NCBI RefSeq assembly: GCF_003576645.1
Contig: NC_044927.1
Coordinates: 19,012,528-19,076,527, forward strand
Reading direction: 5' to 3'
Length of the DNA: 64,000 nucleotides
DNA from: Ipomoea triloba
Lineage: Eukaryota; Streptophyta; Magnoliopsida; Solanales; Convolvulaceae
Shown here: piece by piece, positions 20,536 to 31,805 of the stretch
How the letters are laid out: the number at the start of each line of letters is the position of its first letter
How positions within the stretch are numbered: the first letter of the stretch is position 1
Made by a program: the position numbers and the translations under genes
The notes under the pieces: generated by a model
Seen by the model: the letters and a program-made list of their open reading frames with translations, nothing else
Databases searched by the model: none
Told to the model about the DNA's origin: nothing

Positions 20536-21117
20536 NNNNNNNNNNNNNNNNNNNNNNNNNNNNNNNNNNNNNNNNNNNNNNNNNNNNNNNNNNNNNNNNN
20601 NNNNNNNNNNNNNNNNNNNNNNNNNNNNNNNNNNNNNNNNNNNNNNNNNNNNNNNNNNNNNNNNNNNNNNNNNNNNNNNNNNNNNNNNNNNNNNNNNNNN
20701 NNNNNNNNNNNNNNNNNNNNNNNNNNNNNNNNNNNNNNNNNNNNNNNNNNNNNNNNNNNNNNNNNNNNNNNNNNNNNNNNNNNNNNNNNNNNNNNNNNNN
20801 NNNNNNNNNNNNNNNNNNNNNNNNNNNNNNNNNNNNNNNNNNNNNNNNNNNNNNNNNNNNNNNNNNNNNNNNNNNNNNNNNNNNNNNNNNNNNNNNNNNN
20901 NNNNNNNNNNNNNNNNNNNNNNNNNNNNNNNNNNNNNNNNNNNNNNNNNNNNNNNNNNNNNNNNNNNNNNNNNNNNNNNNNNNNNNNNNNNNNNNNNNNN
21001 NNNNNNNNNNNNNNNNNNNNNNNNNNNNNNNNNNNNNNNNNNNNNNNNNNNNNNNNNNNNNNNNNNNNNNNNNNNNNNNNNNNNNNNNNNNNNNNNNNNN
21101 NNNNNNNNNNNNNNNNN

Positions 21118-21209
<92 letters not shown>

Positions 21210-21225
21210 TATGTATATATATATA
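20340..21225. repeat. (TA)n microsatellite containing a 582-base assembly gap
   Basis: TA repeats with TACATGTA interruptions flank N positions 20536-21117. Nothing can be said of the missing bases. Confidence 0.95.
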
Positions 21226-21394
21226 AGAAAACAATATTATGTTGGGATATCGTTCCCTGAAAACAAAACAATAAAATTCAATGAATACAACTATAGGGCT
21301 AAAAAAGTTGTATTCTTAATGTAGATAAGTTTTATTAACCCTATGTATTCATTGAATATAATTATTAATAATGTAATAATATAAAAATGTAATA

Positions 21395-21411
21395 ACAACA
21401 ACAACAACAAC

Positions 21412-21460
<49 letters not shown>

Positions 21461-21461
21461 G
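21395..21461. repeat. (AAC)n/(AAT)n microsatellite
   Basis: ACA repeats run into about 17 AAT units. A shorter version stands at the inverted position near 25487-25513. Confidence 0.95.
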
Positions 21462-22081
21462 GAAAAAAAACAAAAAACAAAAGCAGCAAGGGTGTAGACG
21501 CATCAGTCATCCCCATTTCAGCACTTCCCCATTTCCCCATCTCTCACTTCTGTCTGTATCTCTCCGTCGCTATATCTCTCTCTATTTTCCGATTGAAGAT
21601 CATTCTCACTTGTCTCTCTATCTCCTTGATGCTATGTCTCTCTCTGTATTTTCCGATCGTGAGTGTTGGTTACCGGAAATCAAATCAGTATCAGAAGTGA
21701 AGCTAGGTAGGTAAGTAGGTTTTAGTTTCTACTGTTTGTGTACTTGTTTTTGCATGTAATTAGTTGAATTGATGCTAAAAATTAGTGATGATGTGTTCAA
21801 TTTTATGCAATTTATTAACCGAGAGAGAGTTTTGTACTGATATCTTGAAAAATGAAGGGTTAAAATGACGTAATCGTCTATCCTTAATTTTTTTTTTAAT
21901 TTTATAGAAATGGTGAGTTGCATGTATTGTTTAGTGGTGTAGATCTACATTTTTGAACTGATTTGTTTACCTATACAAATGGTGTGATTCCAAGTGTACT
22001 TTAAAGTGGTGCAGATCTACACTTTTGAATTTATCTGTTTACTTATAGTTAGGCTTACGATTAGGGAATCTGTTTTTAATT

Positions 22082-22192
22082 GCCCGTGAAGCTGATATTT
22101 TAATTGCAGCCTTAGGAGTGCCTAATATGGTTCGGGGCAGTTGGTTAAAGCCTGGTGCAGTTGTTATTGATGTTGGCACTACTCCTATAGAG
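22082..22192 (+). pseudogene. Captured exon of FolD (methylenetetrahydrofolate dehydrogenase/cyclohydrolase)
   Basis: The open stretch reads [11 protein letters not shown], then [20 protein letters not shown], then TTPIE, and stops at a GAG|gtaatc donor. It matches the dinucleotide-binding part of plant FolD proteins ([27 protein letters not shown]). Only one exon is seen and no other FolD domain follows, so it is a captured fragment inside the Helitron, antisense to Helitron polarity. The TC-rich region at 21500-21690 may be its captured 5' leader. Confidence 0.8.
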
Positions 22193-22882
22193 GTAATCTT
22201 CAAAGATCTATCTAAGGCCTAAGCTCGTTCTGATAGTTAATATAGTGAGCTGGTAATAATTAGTTGGAACTTTAATTATATTCATCTATAATATGAAATA
22301 TTTCTATCTGCATTCTGCATAGACACATGATACAGTATGTTGCCTTAATTTTAAAAGTTGATGGCAGACGATGAAAATAGCATCATTCTGATGCTTTAGG
22401 GTTATCTTCTATTGTTCTAATTGATAGAAGAGTTAGCAAAATTACATTATTTGAGAAACTCTATATTTTTAACTTTTGTGGATTATGAGATCTTTCATCT
22501 AATGCTCTATACTTGTTCTTTTTTATTTTTTAAATGATGTAAGATTATGTTGATACTGTTTAAAACTAAATAGAAGAGTGAAACAAACTAATGCTCTATA
22601 CTTGTTCACAACGTTATATAATGTTTTTATGAAAGTTGATAAGTCTTAGAGATGGTTAAGTAAATTTATAATTTGAGCATAAAACCATCCTTGTGTCACA
22701 TGCATCATTTTTGCATTCCAGTTGATAACTTTTTACCTAGTTACTTTAAAAAATCAATAATTTGGATTTCAATGTTCCAAAGTACTAATACAACGGTAAT
22801 AAGTATGCTCAAGAATAAGAAAACAACATGTAATAGGAAGACTCTCATACATGTGTGTCAAGTCTGTGTTTTTTTTTTGTTA

Positions 22883-23038
22883 TCAACTGAATCTAAAATC
22901 CTATATGTGGTTAATTATTCATAATTTGTATATATAATCTTTGAATTTCAGACTACCACATCAACTAAATCTAAAATCCTATATGTGGTTAATTATTCAT
23001 AATTTGTACATATAATCTCTTAATTTCAGACTACCACA
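22883..23038. repeat. Tandem duplication, period 78 bp
   Basis: TCAACTGAATCTAAAATCC at 22883 recurs as TCAACTAAATCTAAAATCC at 22961, with the rest of the unit to ACTACCACAT. It lies at the inner end of the left Helitron arm. 23039-23237 is unique spacer between the arms, with no gene seen. Confidence 0.85.
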
Positions 23039-23997
23039 TCCCTTGGAGGTCTAAACTGAGTTTTTTTTTATAAATCAATCATGACATTTATACTCTAAAT
23101 GAATGTCAGACCTATGCCTAAATGATATATGGTAAACACTAAATGATATATTGTTTTTTAAATTTAGGTGATTGGATTTGCTAGTGTTATATGATATGTC
23201 TGTCTAACTCAGATTTTATTGCTAGTGTTATATGATATGTACAAATTATGAATAATTAACCACATATAGGATTTTAGATTCAGTTGATAACAAAAAAAAA
23301 AAAAAAACATATGGGATACTTGGCAGACTTGACACACATTTATGAGAGTCTTCCTATTAAATGTTGTTTTCTTATTCTTGAGCGTACTTATTACCATTGT
23401 ATTAGTACTTTGGAACATTAAAATCCAGATTATTGATTTTTTAAAGTAACTAGGTAAAAAGTTATCAACTGGAATGCAAAAATGATGCATGTGACACAAG
23501 GATGGTTTTATGCTCAAATTATAAATTTACTTAACCATCTCTAAGACTTATCAACTTTCATAAAAACATTATATAACGTTGTGAACAAGTATAGAGCATT
23601 AGTTTGTTTCACTCTTCTATTTAGTTTTAAACAGTATCAACATAATCTTACATCATTTAAAAAATAAAAAAGAACAAGTATAGAGCATTAGATGAAAGAT
23701 CTCATAATCCACAAAAGTTAAAAATATAGAGTTTCTCAAATAATGTAATTTTGCTAACTCTTCTATCAATTAGAACAATAGAAGATAACCCTAAAGCATC
23801 AGAATGATGCTATTTTCATCGTCTGCCATCAACTTTTAAAATTAAGGCAACATACTGTATTATGTGTCTATGCAGAATGCAGATAGAAATATTTCATATT
23901 ATAGATGAATATAATTAAAGTTCCAACTAATTATTACCAGCTCACTATATTAACTATCAGAACGGGCTTAAGCCTTAGATAGATCTTTGAAGATTAC

Positions 23998-24087
23998 CTC
24001 TATAGGAGTAGTGCCAACATCAATAACAACTGCCCCGAACCAGATTAGGCACTCCTAAGGCTGCAATTAAAATATCATATTCACGGG
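23998..24087 (-). pseudogene. FolD exon copy 2, with internal deletion
   Basis: This is the same exon as at 22082-22192, on the minus strand, with the same donor site. Bases coding the LKPGA part are lost, so the frame is broken. Confidence 0.75.
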
Positions 24088-24634
24088 CAATTAAAAACAG
24101 ATTCCCTAATCGTAAGCCTAACTATAAGTAAACAGATAAATTCAAAAGTGTAGATCTGCACCACTTTAAAGTACACTTGGAATCACACCATTTGTATAGG
24201 TAAACAAATCAGTTCAAAAATGTAGATCTACACCACTAAACAGTACATGCAACTCACCATTTCTATAAAATTAAAAAAAAAAATTAAGGATAGATGATTG
24301 CGTCATTTTAACCCTTCATTTTTCAAGATATTAGTACAAAACTCTCACTCGGTTAATAAATTGCATAAAATTGAACACATTATCACTAATTTTTACCATC
24401 AATTCAACTAATTAAATGCAAAAAACCCTAAAGCATCAGAATCGTGCAATTTTCATCGTTTGCCATCAACTTTTAAAATTAAGGCAACATACTATATTAT
24501 GTGTCTATGTAGAATGCAGATAGAAATATTTCATATTATAGATGAATATAATTAAAGTTCCAACTAATTATTACCAGCTCACTATATTAAGTATCAAAAC
24601 GGGCTTAGGCCTTAGATAGATCTTTGAAGATTAC

Positions 24635-24788
24635 CTCTATAGGAGTAGTGCCAACATCAATAACAACTGCACCAGGCTTTAACCAACTGCCCCGAACCAC
24701 AATAACAACTGCACCAGGCTTTAACCAACTGCCCCGAACCATATTAGGCACTCCTAAGGCTGCAATTAAAATATCAGCTTCACGGGCA
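24635..24788 (-). pseudogene. FolD exon copy 3, with internal duplication
   Basis: The exon is present with a local duplication of the segment coding [10 protein letters not shown]. It sits in the second unit of the 640-bp tandem duplication. Confidence 0.72.
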
Positions 24789-25682
24789 ATTAAAAACAGA
24801 TTCCCAATTAAAATATCAGCTTCACGGGCAATTAAAAACAGATTCCCAAATCGTAAGCCTAACTATAAGTAAACAGATAAATTCAAAAGTGTAGATCTGC
24901 CCCACTTTACAGTACACTTGGAATCACACCATTTGTATAGGTAAACAAATCAGTTCAAAAATGTAGATCTACACCACTAAACAGTACATGCAACTCACCA
25001 TTTCTATAAAATTAAAAAAATAATAATAAGGATAGACGATTGCGTCATTTTAACCCTTCATTTTTCAAGATATCAGTACAAAACTCTCTCTCGGTTAATA
25101 AATTGCATAAAATTGAACACATTATCACTAATTTTTAGCATCAATTCAACTAATTACATGCAAAAACAAGTACACAAATAGTAGAAACTAAAACCTACTT
25201 ACCTACCTAGCTTCACTTCTAGCGAAGAGAGTATCGTCTACAAATTGATACTGATTTGATTTCCGGTAACCAACACTCACGATCGGAAAATATAGAGAGA
25301 GACATAGCGTCAAGGAGATAGAGAGACAAGTGAGAATGATCTTCAATCGGAAAATAGAGAGAGAGATATAGCGACGGAGAGATACAGACAAAAGTGAGAA
25401 ATGGGGAAATGGGGAAGTGCCGAAATGGGGATGACTGATGCGTCTACACCCTTCCTGCTTTTGTTTTTTGTTTTTTGTTTTTCCTATTATTATTATTATT
25501 ATTATTATTATTACATTTTTATATTATTACATGATTAATAATTATATTCAATGAATACATAGGGTTAATAAAACTTATCTACATTAAGAATACAACGTGT
25601 TTAGCCCTATAGTTGTATTCATTGAATTTTATTGTTTTTTTTCAGGGAACGATATCCCAACATAATATTGTTTTGTTATATA

Positions 25683-25734
<52 letters not shown>

Positions 25735-25989
25735 TTGTCTATATTTAATCATAATATATAAATATTTGTAATAATTTTCTATCATTTTGTCTTATAAAAT
25801 GAAAATTCAGAATTAGTTCTCACTTTTAGTTCAAATGACTGTCACATCGATATGAAAAATAACATTCAGGAATAAAGGATTGCATTGCAAGTTAGGGCTT
25901 AGCAAATTTTGCCAGTCATTCCTAAAGTTTATAGTACGGAATTCCTAAACAGTTTAAGGTGTACGAACAATTTTCTATCATTAAAGTTG

Positions 25990-26425
25990 GAATCACCTGT
26001 GATGCTTTTTGAGGAATATTGACCACTCATTGGGTCTTTGTAATGGAACACAATTTATTCTGTCAAAATTAGGAAACCATGTCATTGAAGCTAAAATCAT
26101 TTGTGGACAACATGCAGGGACAAATGTATTGATCCACCTTTGACATTGATTCCTTCATATCCAAGACTTCCTTCTAAATTTCAAAAGAAACAATTTCCAG
26201 TGATGTTGTCATATTCAATGACAATTGACAAAAGTTAAGGACAAACTTTATCACATGTTGGGTTATTATTAAAGAAACCTATTTATAACCATGGACAGTT
26301 GTATGTGTCAGTTTCGCGGGTTAGCAATCTTGATGGGCTAAAAAATTTAATTTGTCGTGAAAGTATATGTTTTTTAAACTGTACTCAAAATGTGGTGTAC
26401 AAAGAAATATTTAATAATTTGTAAT
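25990..26425 (+). pseudogene. Helitron Pif1-like helicase fragment, right arm
   Basis: RNIDHSLGLCNGTQF and LGNHVIEAKIICG are readable; frameshifts and stops follow. The HGQLYVS-type block at about 26290 is also damaged. It is the inverted counterpart of 19686-20057. Confidence 0.82.
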
Positions 26426-26542
26426 TGTATTTTTTCTCAATAATAAAAAAATTTCTTTTTAATGTCAATTGATCTTTGAACACTTAAATATGTTTAAATT
26501 AACTATCTAATAATAGTCGTGCATCGCACGGGTACAATACTA

Positions 26543-26592
<50 letters not shown>

Positions 26593-26760
26593 CACTTATT
26601 GATACCCTTTCCATTTATACTTTCAAATGAAAAACTAATTGATCTTTTCACCTAGATAGTATAAAAGACATATATGTAGATGCTATCACTAAATCATTAC
26701 TTTATTCTTTAGGCGTTGACTATACAAATTCTGTTGTACAACAGAGTAATAATTATCAGT

Positions 26761-26762
<2 letters not shown>

Positions 26763-26799
<37 letters not shown>

Positions 26800-27010
26800 N
26801 NNNNNNNNNNNNNNNNNNNNNNNNNNNNNNNNNNNNNNNNNNNNNNNNNNNNNNNNNNNNNNNNNNNNNNNNNNNNNNNNNNNNNNNNNNNNNNNNNNNN
26901 NNNNNNNNNNNNNNNNNNNNNNNNNNNNNNNNNNNNNNNNNNNNNNNNNNNNNNNNNNNNNNNNNNNNNNNNNNNNNNNNNNNNNNNNNNNNNNNNNNNN
27001 NNNNNNNNNN

Positions 27011-27048
<38 letters not shown>
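26763..27048. repeat. Poly-T tract with 211-base assembly gap
   Basis: T runs flank Ns at 26800-27010. A further T/G-rich low-complexity run is at 27403-27458. No gene is seen at 26600-27480. Confidence 0.95.
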
Positions 27049-27049
<1 letters not shown>

Positions 27050-27416
27050 GCAACAAGTGCACGATTTAAGATAATAGTCAGTAGTTTAAGATCTAATAAA
27101 TAAATTTATTATGAATAAATGCTTATGTGTATTCAATACTTATTTTTTTTCCTTTTTTCTTTAAATTAACACTAAATTTATAACATCTTTCAATCATCTA
27201 TAAAAGTTACATAGCGAATGAATACTTGTATAAATTTTTTTTTTTTCCTATATCCATACCCTTCTTTTACTCAATTTCTGAGGAGAAATCATTAATTTGT
27301 ACGCTACAAATCTGACTGTACAGATTCTCCAATTTGAATTAAGGTAGCTACTACCAATTAATATTCATTTATATACGTACTGAAACTGCATGCATTAATT
27401 TGTTGTTTTTTTTTTT

Positions 27417-27447
<31 letters not shown>

Positions 27448-28120
27448 TGTTTTTTTTTGTCAATGCAACCTTAATTTATATCATATTTGAGGAACAGATT
27501 AACAACATTTGTCCTTTTAAGGATACACAGTCTTTCATCACAAGTAAGTATGTTTGCATAATATGAATAAAATCATTTTTTTATCCTTAGACATGATTTT
27601 CCAACAAAACAGAGCAAGAATTACCTTAAAGTCTATATTAGGGCAAACAATGTCCATTGCGACTATTTTAAAATACTATTGTTAACACAACATTGCAACA
27701 AAACAGTTAACACAACTTATTGTCCATTTCAAACAGACTATATATTAATTACGTATAGTTTATATTTGGGCAAATGATAATATTACAACCTAATACCACA
27801 ATTTCAAAAGAGTAAAAATTTTCTGAATTTTTTAATTAATTAACAGCAGGATTGAATTAAATCTTTTACTTAAAATATAATTAACTAAAATATACTTAAA
27901 TCTTTTCTTAAAAAAAAAATATACTTAAATCTCAATGTAATTCTTAAGTTGCTGTTGGATTTTAAACTTTTTATGAACTTATAATTCTTAAGTTGCACAT
28001 GCTTTTGCTATCTTTTTGTTTGTTTTAGTAATTGTAATAAGACTTAATATAACATTCAAATATTTATAAAACCTGTGAGAAAATCTTACAGATAAATAAA
28101 AAGGAAAAAATGCAACTTAC

Positions 28121-28339
28121 CCTATATCTCAATTTTATAGAATCAATCAGTCTAGACAGTCTTCCATACACGATCTTGTCTAGTGGAGAATAGATTCTTC
28201 GGCCACCACCTTTTCCAATGACATCTGTACACAATTTTAAAATTTTAAAATATGATAATAAATCAAAAATTAAAATTACATTACCGTGTAAAAGCATCAT
28301 AACTAACAATATCTTCTCGTTGACATCATTATCAAACAC
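28121..28339 (-). pseudogene. Captured two-exon gene fragment, unrecognised
   Basis: On the minus strand one exon (about 28339-28274) reads VNEKILLVMMLLH and ends at CACG|gtaatg. A second exon (28224-28121, 104 nt) begins after tgtacag and reads VIGKGGGRRIYSPLDKIVYG, continuing to IKLRYR, ending at AGG|gtaagt. Phases agree (H, D, V across the junction). The splice sites and clean codons indicate a real host-gene fragment. It lies upstream of a Helitron 3' end and is cut by a Harbinger MITE on its 5' side. I cannot name the parent gene. Confidence 0.6.
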
Positions 28340-28342
28340 TTA

Positions 28343-28639
28343 CAGCGTGTTTGGTTCGTGGAATAGGTCGGGAATGGTATTCCATTCCCGGGAATAGACC
28401 TATTTTACTGTTTGGTTCATCATTTTATTCCTAAGAATAACATTCCCGAGAATGAGCTATTCCCTTTGTAAGGGGAATAGCCATTCCTAGGGGACCCCCT
28501 AGTATTAGCTATTCCCAAGTATTTGGGAATAACTTTTATACTATAATACCAAGAATGCCCTTTTATATTATATTATAATTCTTAACAACAACAACAACAA
28601 CAACAATAATAATAATAATTTCTCAACCTATATATATAC

Positions 28640-28715
<76 letters not shown>

Positions 28716-28891
28716 GTGCGTGTGTTAACCACTCTCAGTGAAAATATATAATTGTATAGAAAAATGAATATAGAAAAACTTAAGCTATTTATATAGAAAA
28801 ATGAAGGATGTTAACCACATATTCAAACTCAAAAATCTTAGGCCAGGAGTGAATCTCTCAACCTCCGATCCATGTATCTCTCTAACAAATA

Positions 28892-28924
<33 letters not shown>

Positions 28925-29214
28925 ATAATAATGATAATAATGATTATTCAAAATAATAATAATAATGATTATGATTATTATTATTATTGTTATTATTATT
29001 ATTATTATTATTTTGTATAAGGGTATTTATGTCTTTAAAACCTATTTCATTTATATTACTTTAACCAACCAAACATCGGAATACAATTCCTAAAGTCTAT
29101 TTCTTCAGCGAACCAAACAACAGAATACAATTCTTGTCTTATCTTTACGTATCCCATTCCTGTGAAATAGTATTCCTATTCCCTCCAAATTCATTCCGTG
29201 AACCAAACGTGCTG
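28343..29214. mobile_element. PIF/Harbinger (Tourist-like) MITE with TTA duplication
   Basis: TTA flanks both sides (28340-28342, 29215-29217). Ends are inverted: CAGCGTGTTTGGTTC on the left and CAGCACGTTTGGTTC on the reversed right. Inner GGAATA/TATTCC words, (TA)n at 28654-28711 and (ATT)n tracts at 28891-29012 fill the 872 bp. No transposase is present. Confidence 0.85.
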
Positions 29215-30032
29215 TTAGTATTGACAATTGCATTTTATATGTTATATTTATGTGAACTGGTATAAGTTCAACAACATACAAAATAGGGCTTCAAATGTTA
29301 ACTCTAATAAGTGTTACAATCAATATACATATATCAGTTCATACTGTGTACATTATGTGAATTAAAAACATAATAACATCTAACAAACAATATATTACTT
29401 TGGTAGGGTCAAAATATAAGAACACAACAAACACTACCATATGATAATGTAACACACTCATTGCTTTTAACGAATGTACTACCACGGTGATCTTGAACTT
29501 CATACGTAGACTGGGTTTGATAGCTTTTTTCAAACTCATGGGGCTTATTTCTTTGATCACTAATGAATTTCCTTTTTTAATTCGTGAACATCACTGAAGT
29601 AGAAAGCCACTATTTATACACGAATTCCCAAAACCAACTCACTCCTCATTTTAAGATGTCAGATTTCCTCCATAATCTCTTCACGACAAAATTCAAATAC
29701 GATTGCAAAATAATAGATCACTTTAAAGATTGATTATGTCCACATACTGACCCAGATCCTAAGATAACTTCATATGCAAGTCCAGACAGTTTTAAAAGAA
29801 TAATTGAAACTTAAACATAGCCGCGCCTAATGTGTGCCAAATATTTTAACCAAGTTCCTAACATGTATCAATTGTACATTTACAGATATCAAGCATGAAA
29901 CAACCACTATTTATAGAAATATCATTACCATTGTATTGTATCTGATTTTTTTTTAAATGGATTCATTAATTCGAAGCACACTCTATTTTCCTTGTAATTA
30001 TTCAATTGTTTAACTACTTATATAACATTCTT

Positions 30033-30325
30033 ATAGCCAAAGGCCTTGTGGTCAAGCGGCACCCGGTGTACACTCTCATATGAAAGGGAGTGGGTTCGAG
30101 CCTTAGTGGAGGCATCTGTTGACTCTTTGTGCTTCATATGAAAGGGAGTAGTGGAGGCAAGGGAGTGGGTTCGAGCCTTAGTGGAGGCATCTGTTGACTC
30201 TTTGTGCTTCATATGAAAGGGAGTAGTGGAGGCATCTGTTGACTCTTTGTGCTTCAGTAGGTTGGGAAAGTAGCTACGACCAGAACAAATACTACATTGT
30301 AACCGAGTCAGTAGAACTCAAAAAA
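30033..30325 (+). mobile_element. tRNA-derived SINE with internal tandem duplications
   Basis: It starts with a tRNA-like head: an A-box-like TGTGGTCAAGCGG and a B box GGGTTCGAGCC. A 13-bp target duplication ATATAACATTCTT flanks it (30020-30032, 30326-30338), and a short A-run ends it. The segment with GTGGAGGCATCTGTTGACTC and TTTGTGCTTC is present three times, partly with a second B box. Confidence 0.88.
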
Positions 30326-30404
30326 ATATAACATTCTTCTAATTCAACTTTTTAAAGTCAAAATATTGTTTTTATGACAATATAACAAATATGTTTATAT
30401 TTTC

Positions 30405-30435
30405 TATACCGTGCATCGCACGGGTGAAATACTAG
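30405..30435 (+). mobile_element. Helitron 3' terminus of a third Helitron
   Basis: CCGTGCATCGCACGG hairpin, then GTGAAATACTAG. The base after CTAG is G rather than T, so the end may be slightly altered. The 5' end is not found; 27480-30435 may all belong to it. 30436-31730 shows no gene. Confidence 0.7.
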
Positions 30436-31733
30436 GTTTTTTTTTGTTTTTTTTTTGTTTTTTTAAAGATGTTTACCTTACTTTATGTCAATATAATCCA
30501 AAGTTATAACTCAAATCAACCCCAGAAATGTATGGCTCACTTACATGTATATTTTTTTTAAAGGTTAAAAATTAGACCATATCAAAATAATTCATTAACC
30601 CCTAATTTAAATAAAATGAAACAAAAAAAAAATCAAATTCCCCAATGAAATGAAATTACTAATGAGGGACAAGAAGACCAACTTGCTACTACTAGAACTT
30701 TGGTGAGGATCGGAGCTTGACATCACGATCAATTAATCACAAGCTAATGCAAGATGTTTATGATTGATCTTGTATCAATAATCTGCTAGAGCAATTTCAG
30801 TTTTCCTTCAAAATGAATAAGAAAATTGAGTTATAAAATTACAATAAGGTGTTAGTCATATATCTAAAAAATTATAATATCATACAAATATTTGCCGAGA
30901 AGTGTAAAATTCCAAAAACAACAAAGTAAAATAATCATTCTTGCTCATCAGTTTCATGTATATGTTGTCAAATAGTTACGATATTGGAGGGGTAACCTAT
31001 GAATTTATTACCTTTCATTCTTTCAAGGCACCATTATAGAACTCGAAACTGAAGTTTTGATAGTGGTGAACTGGGCTACGTACTTCTCCAATTGTGACAA
31101 AAACTTACGGAGTAAAAGTTTGAACCAACATTGTCTGCTTGATTTTCTCTTAAGATAAATTAAGCTAGAATCATTGAAAAATTTGACTTGGTTAATTTGT
31201 TGCTTATCTTGAAAGGAAGAAGGCTTAATTTTAATTTTAATTTTTCTTTTTTAAATTTACATGTAAGCAGGTCATCTCTTTTGTGATCGGTTTAAGTCGT
31301 AATTTTTGCATCAAACTTGAGGTGAGTATATATCATCCAAATTCAATTTGATTTGTCAAATTTGTCCATTGACAAATTAGATGTGAATTTGACCCTGTTT
31401 CGTAAATGGTTAATTAACCAAATATATAGTAAATGGTTGATCAACTATTCTTGACGTTTTGATTTATGGAGTAACGTCTACATTACCATGTCTGCATGTC
31501 AAAATATGATGTCTGCATGTCAAAATATGCTAATATAGCAATTGTGTGATCAACTCATTAATTACGTACATAATTCACCGGATGCATTTATGCGTTAATG
31601 ATCATTAATCCTGATTATTAGTAAATAAGAAATGCACATCCAAAGTTCTTGTAACGCTACCATTAATAATCGCAAGAAGCTGTAATATCTTTGTCCAAGT
31701 GCATCCCATAGTAAGCCCTGCCCTAAACTTCAG

Positions 31734-31742
31734 TTATAAAAA
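31734..31742 (+). promoter_or_regulatory. TATA box of the small secreted-peptide gene
   Basis: TTATAAAAA lies about 70 bases before the chosen ATG, followed by an A/C-rich leader. Confidence 0.55.
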
Positions 31743-31805
31743 TGCACAATCTAAACATTCATGGATCAATCAATCACCAATACACACTACATTGCAAGAT
31801 TTGCC

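Larger units (their letters stand above)
19556..22930 (-). mobile_element. Helitron copy, left arm of an inverted pair, contains N gap
   Basis: On the minus strand it ends in the Helitron 3' signature: hairpin CGTGCATCGCACG, then CTAG at 19556-19559 followed by T. From this end inward lie a Pif1-helicase C-terminal fragment (19686-20057), a TA microsatellite with 582 Ns (20536-21117), an (AAT)n tract (21395-21461), a TC-rich leader-like stretch (21500-21690) and a captured FolD exon (22082-22192, opposite strand). The arm is inverted and collinear with 23238-26543. The 5' end (TC) is not identified. Confidence 0.85.
23789..25167. repeat. Tandem duplication of a FolD-exon segment, unit about 640 bp
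   Basis: CCCTAAAGCATCAGAAT starts a unit near 23790 and again near 24425. Both run through the FolD exon to the CAACTAATTA border. The second copy has extra internal duplications (24660-24745 and 24763-24847). Confidence 0.88.
23238..26543 (+). mobile_element. Helitron copy, right arm of an inverted pair
   Basis: It ends at CTAG 26540-26543 after hairpin CGTGCATCGCACG, then T and a TA repeat. Content mirrors the left arm: FolD exon (two copies), TC-rich block (25260-25440), AAT tract, TA tract (25676-25728) and helicase fragment (about 25990-26425). It is longer inside because of a tandem duplication (23789-25167). By eye the arms agree at most positions but with many substitutions and indels. 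Confidence 0.85.

Noticed and set aside
20307..21324. Long Ile-Tyr open frames through the TA tract and gap
   Set aside because: They are translations of a TA microsatellite and of Ns; not genes. The same holds for 14484-15035 and 16578-16775.
19556..26543. Inverted Helitron arms as a pure assembly artefact
   Set aside because: The arms differ by many substitutions, indels and a private 640-bp duplication, so they are not one sequence assembled twice. Long-read confirmation is still desirable because of the N gap.
26709..27069. Poly-Lys/poly-Phe frames
   Set aside because: They read a poly-T tract and an assembly gap.
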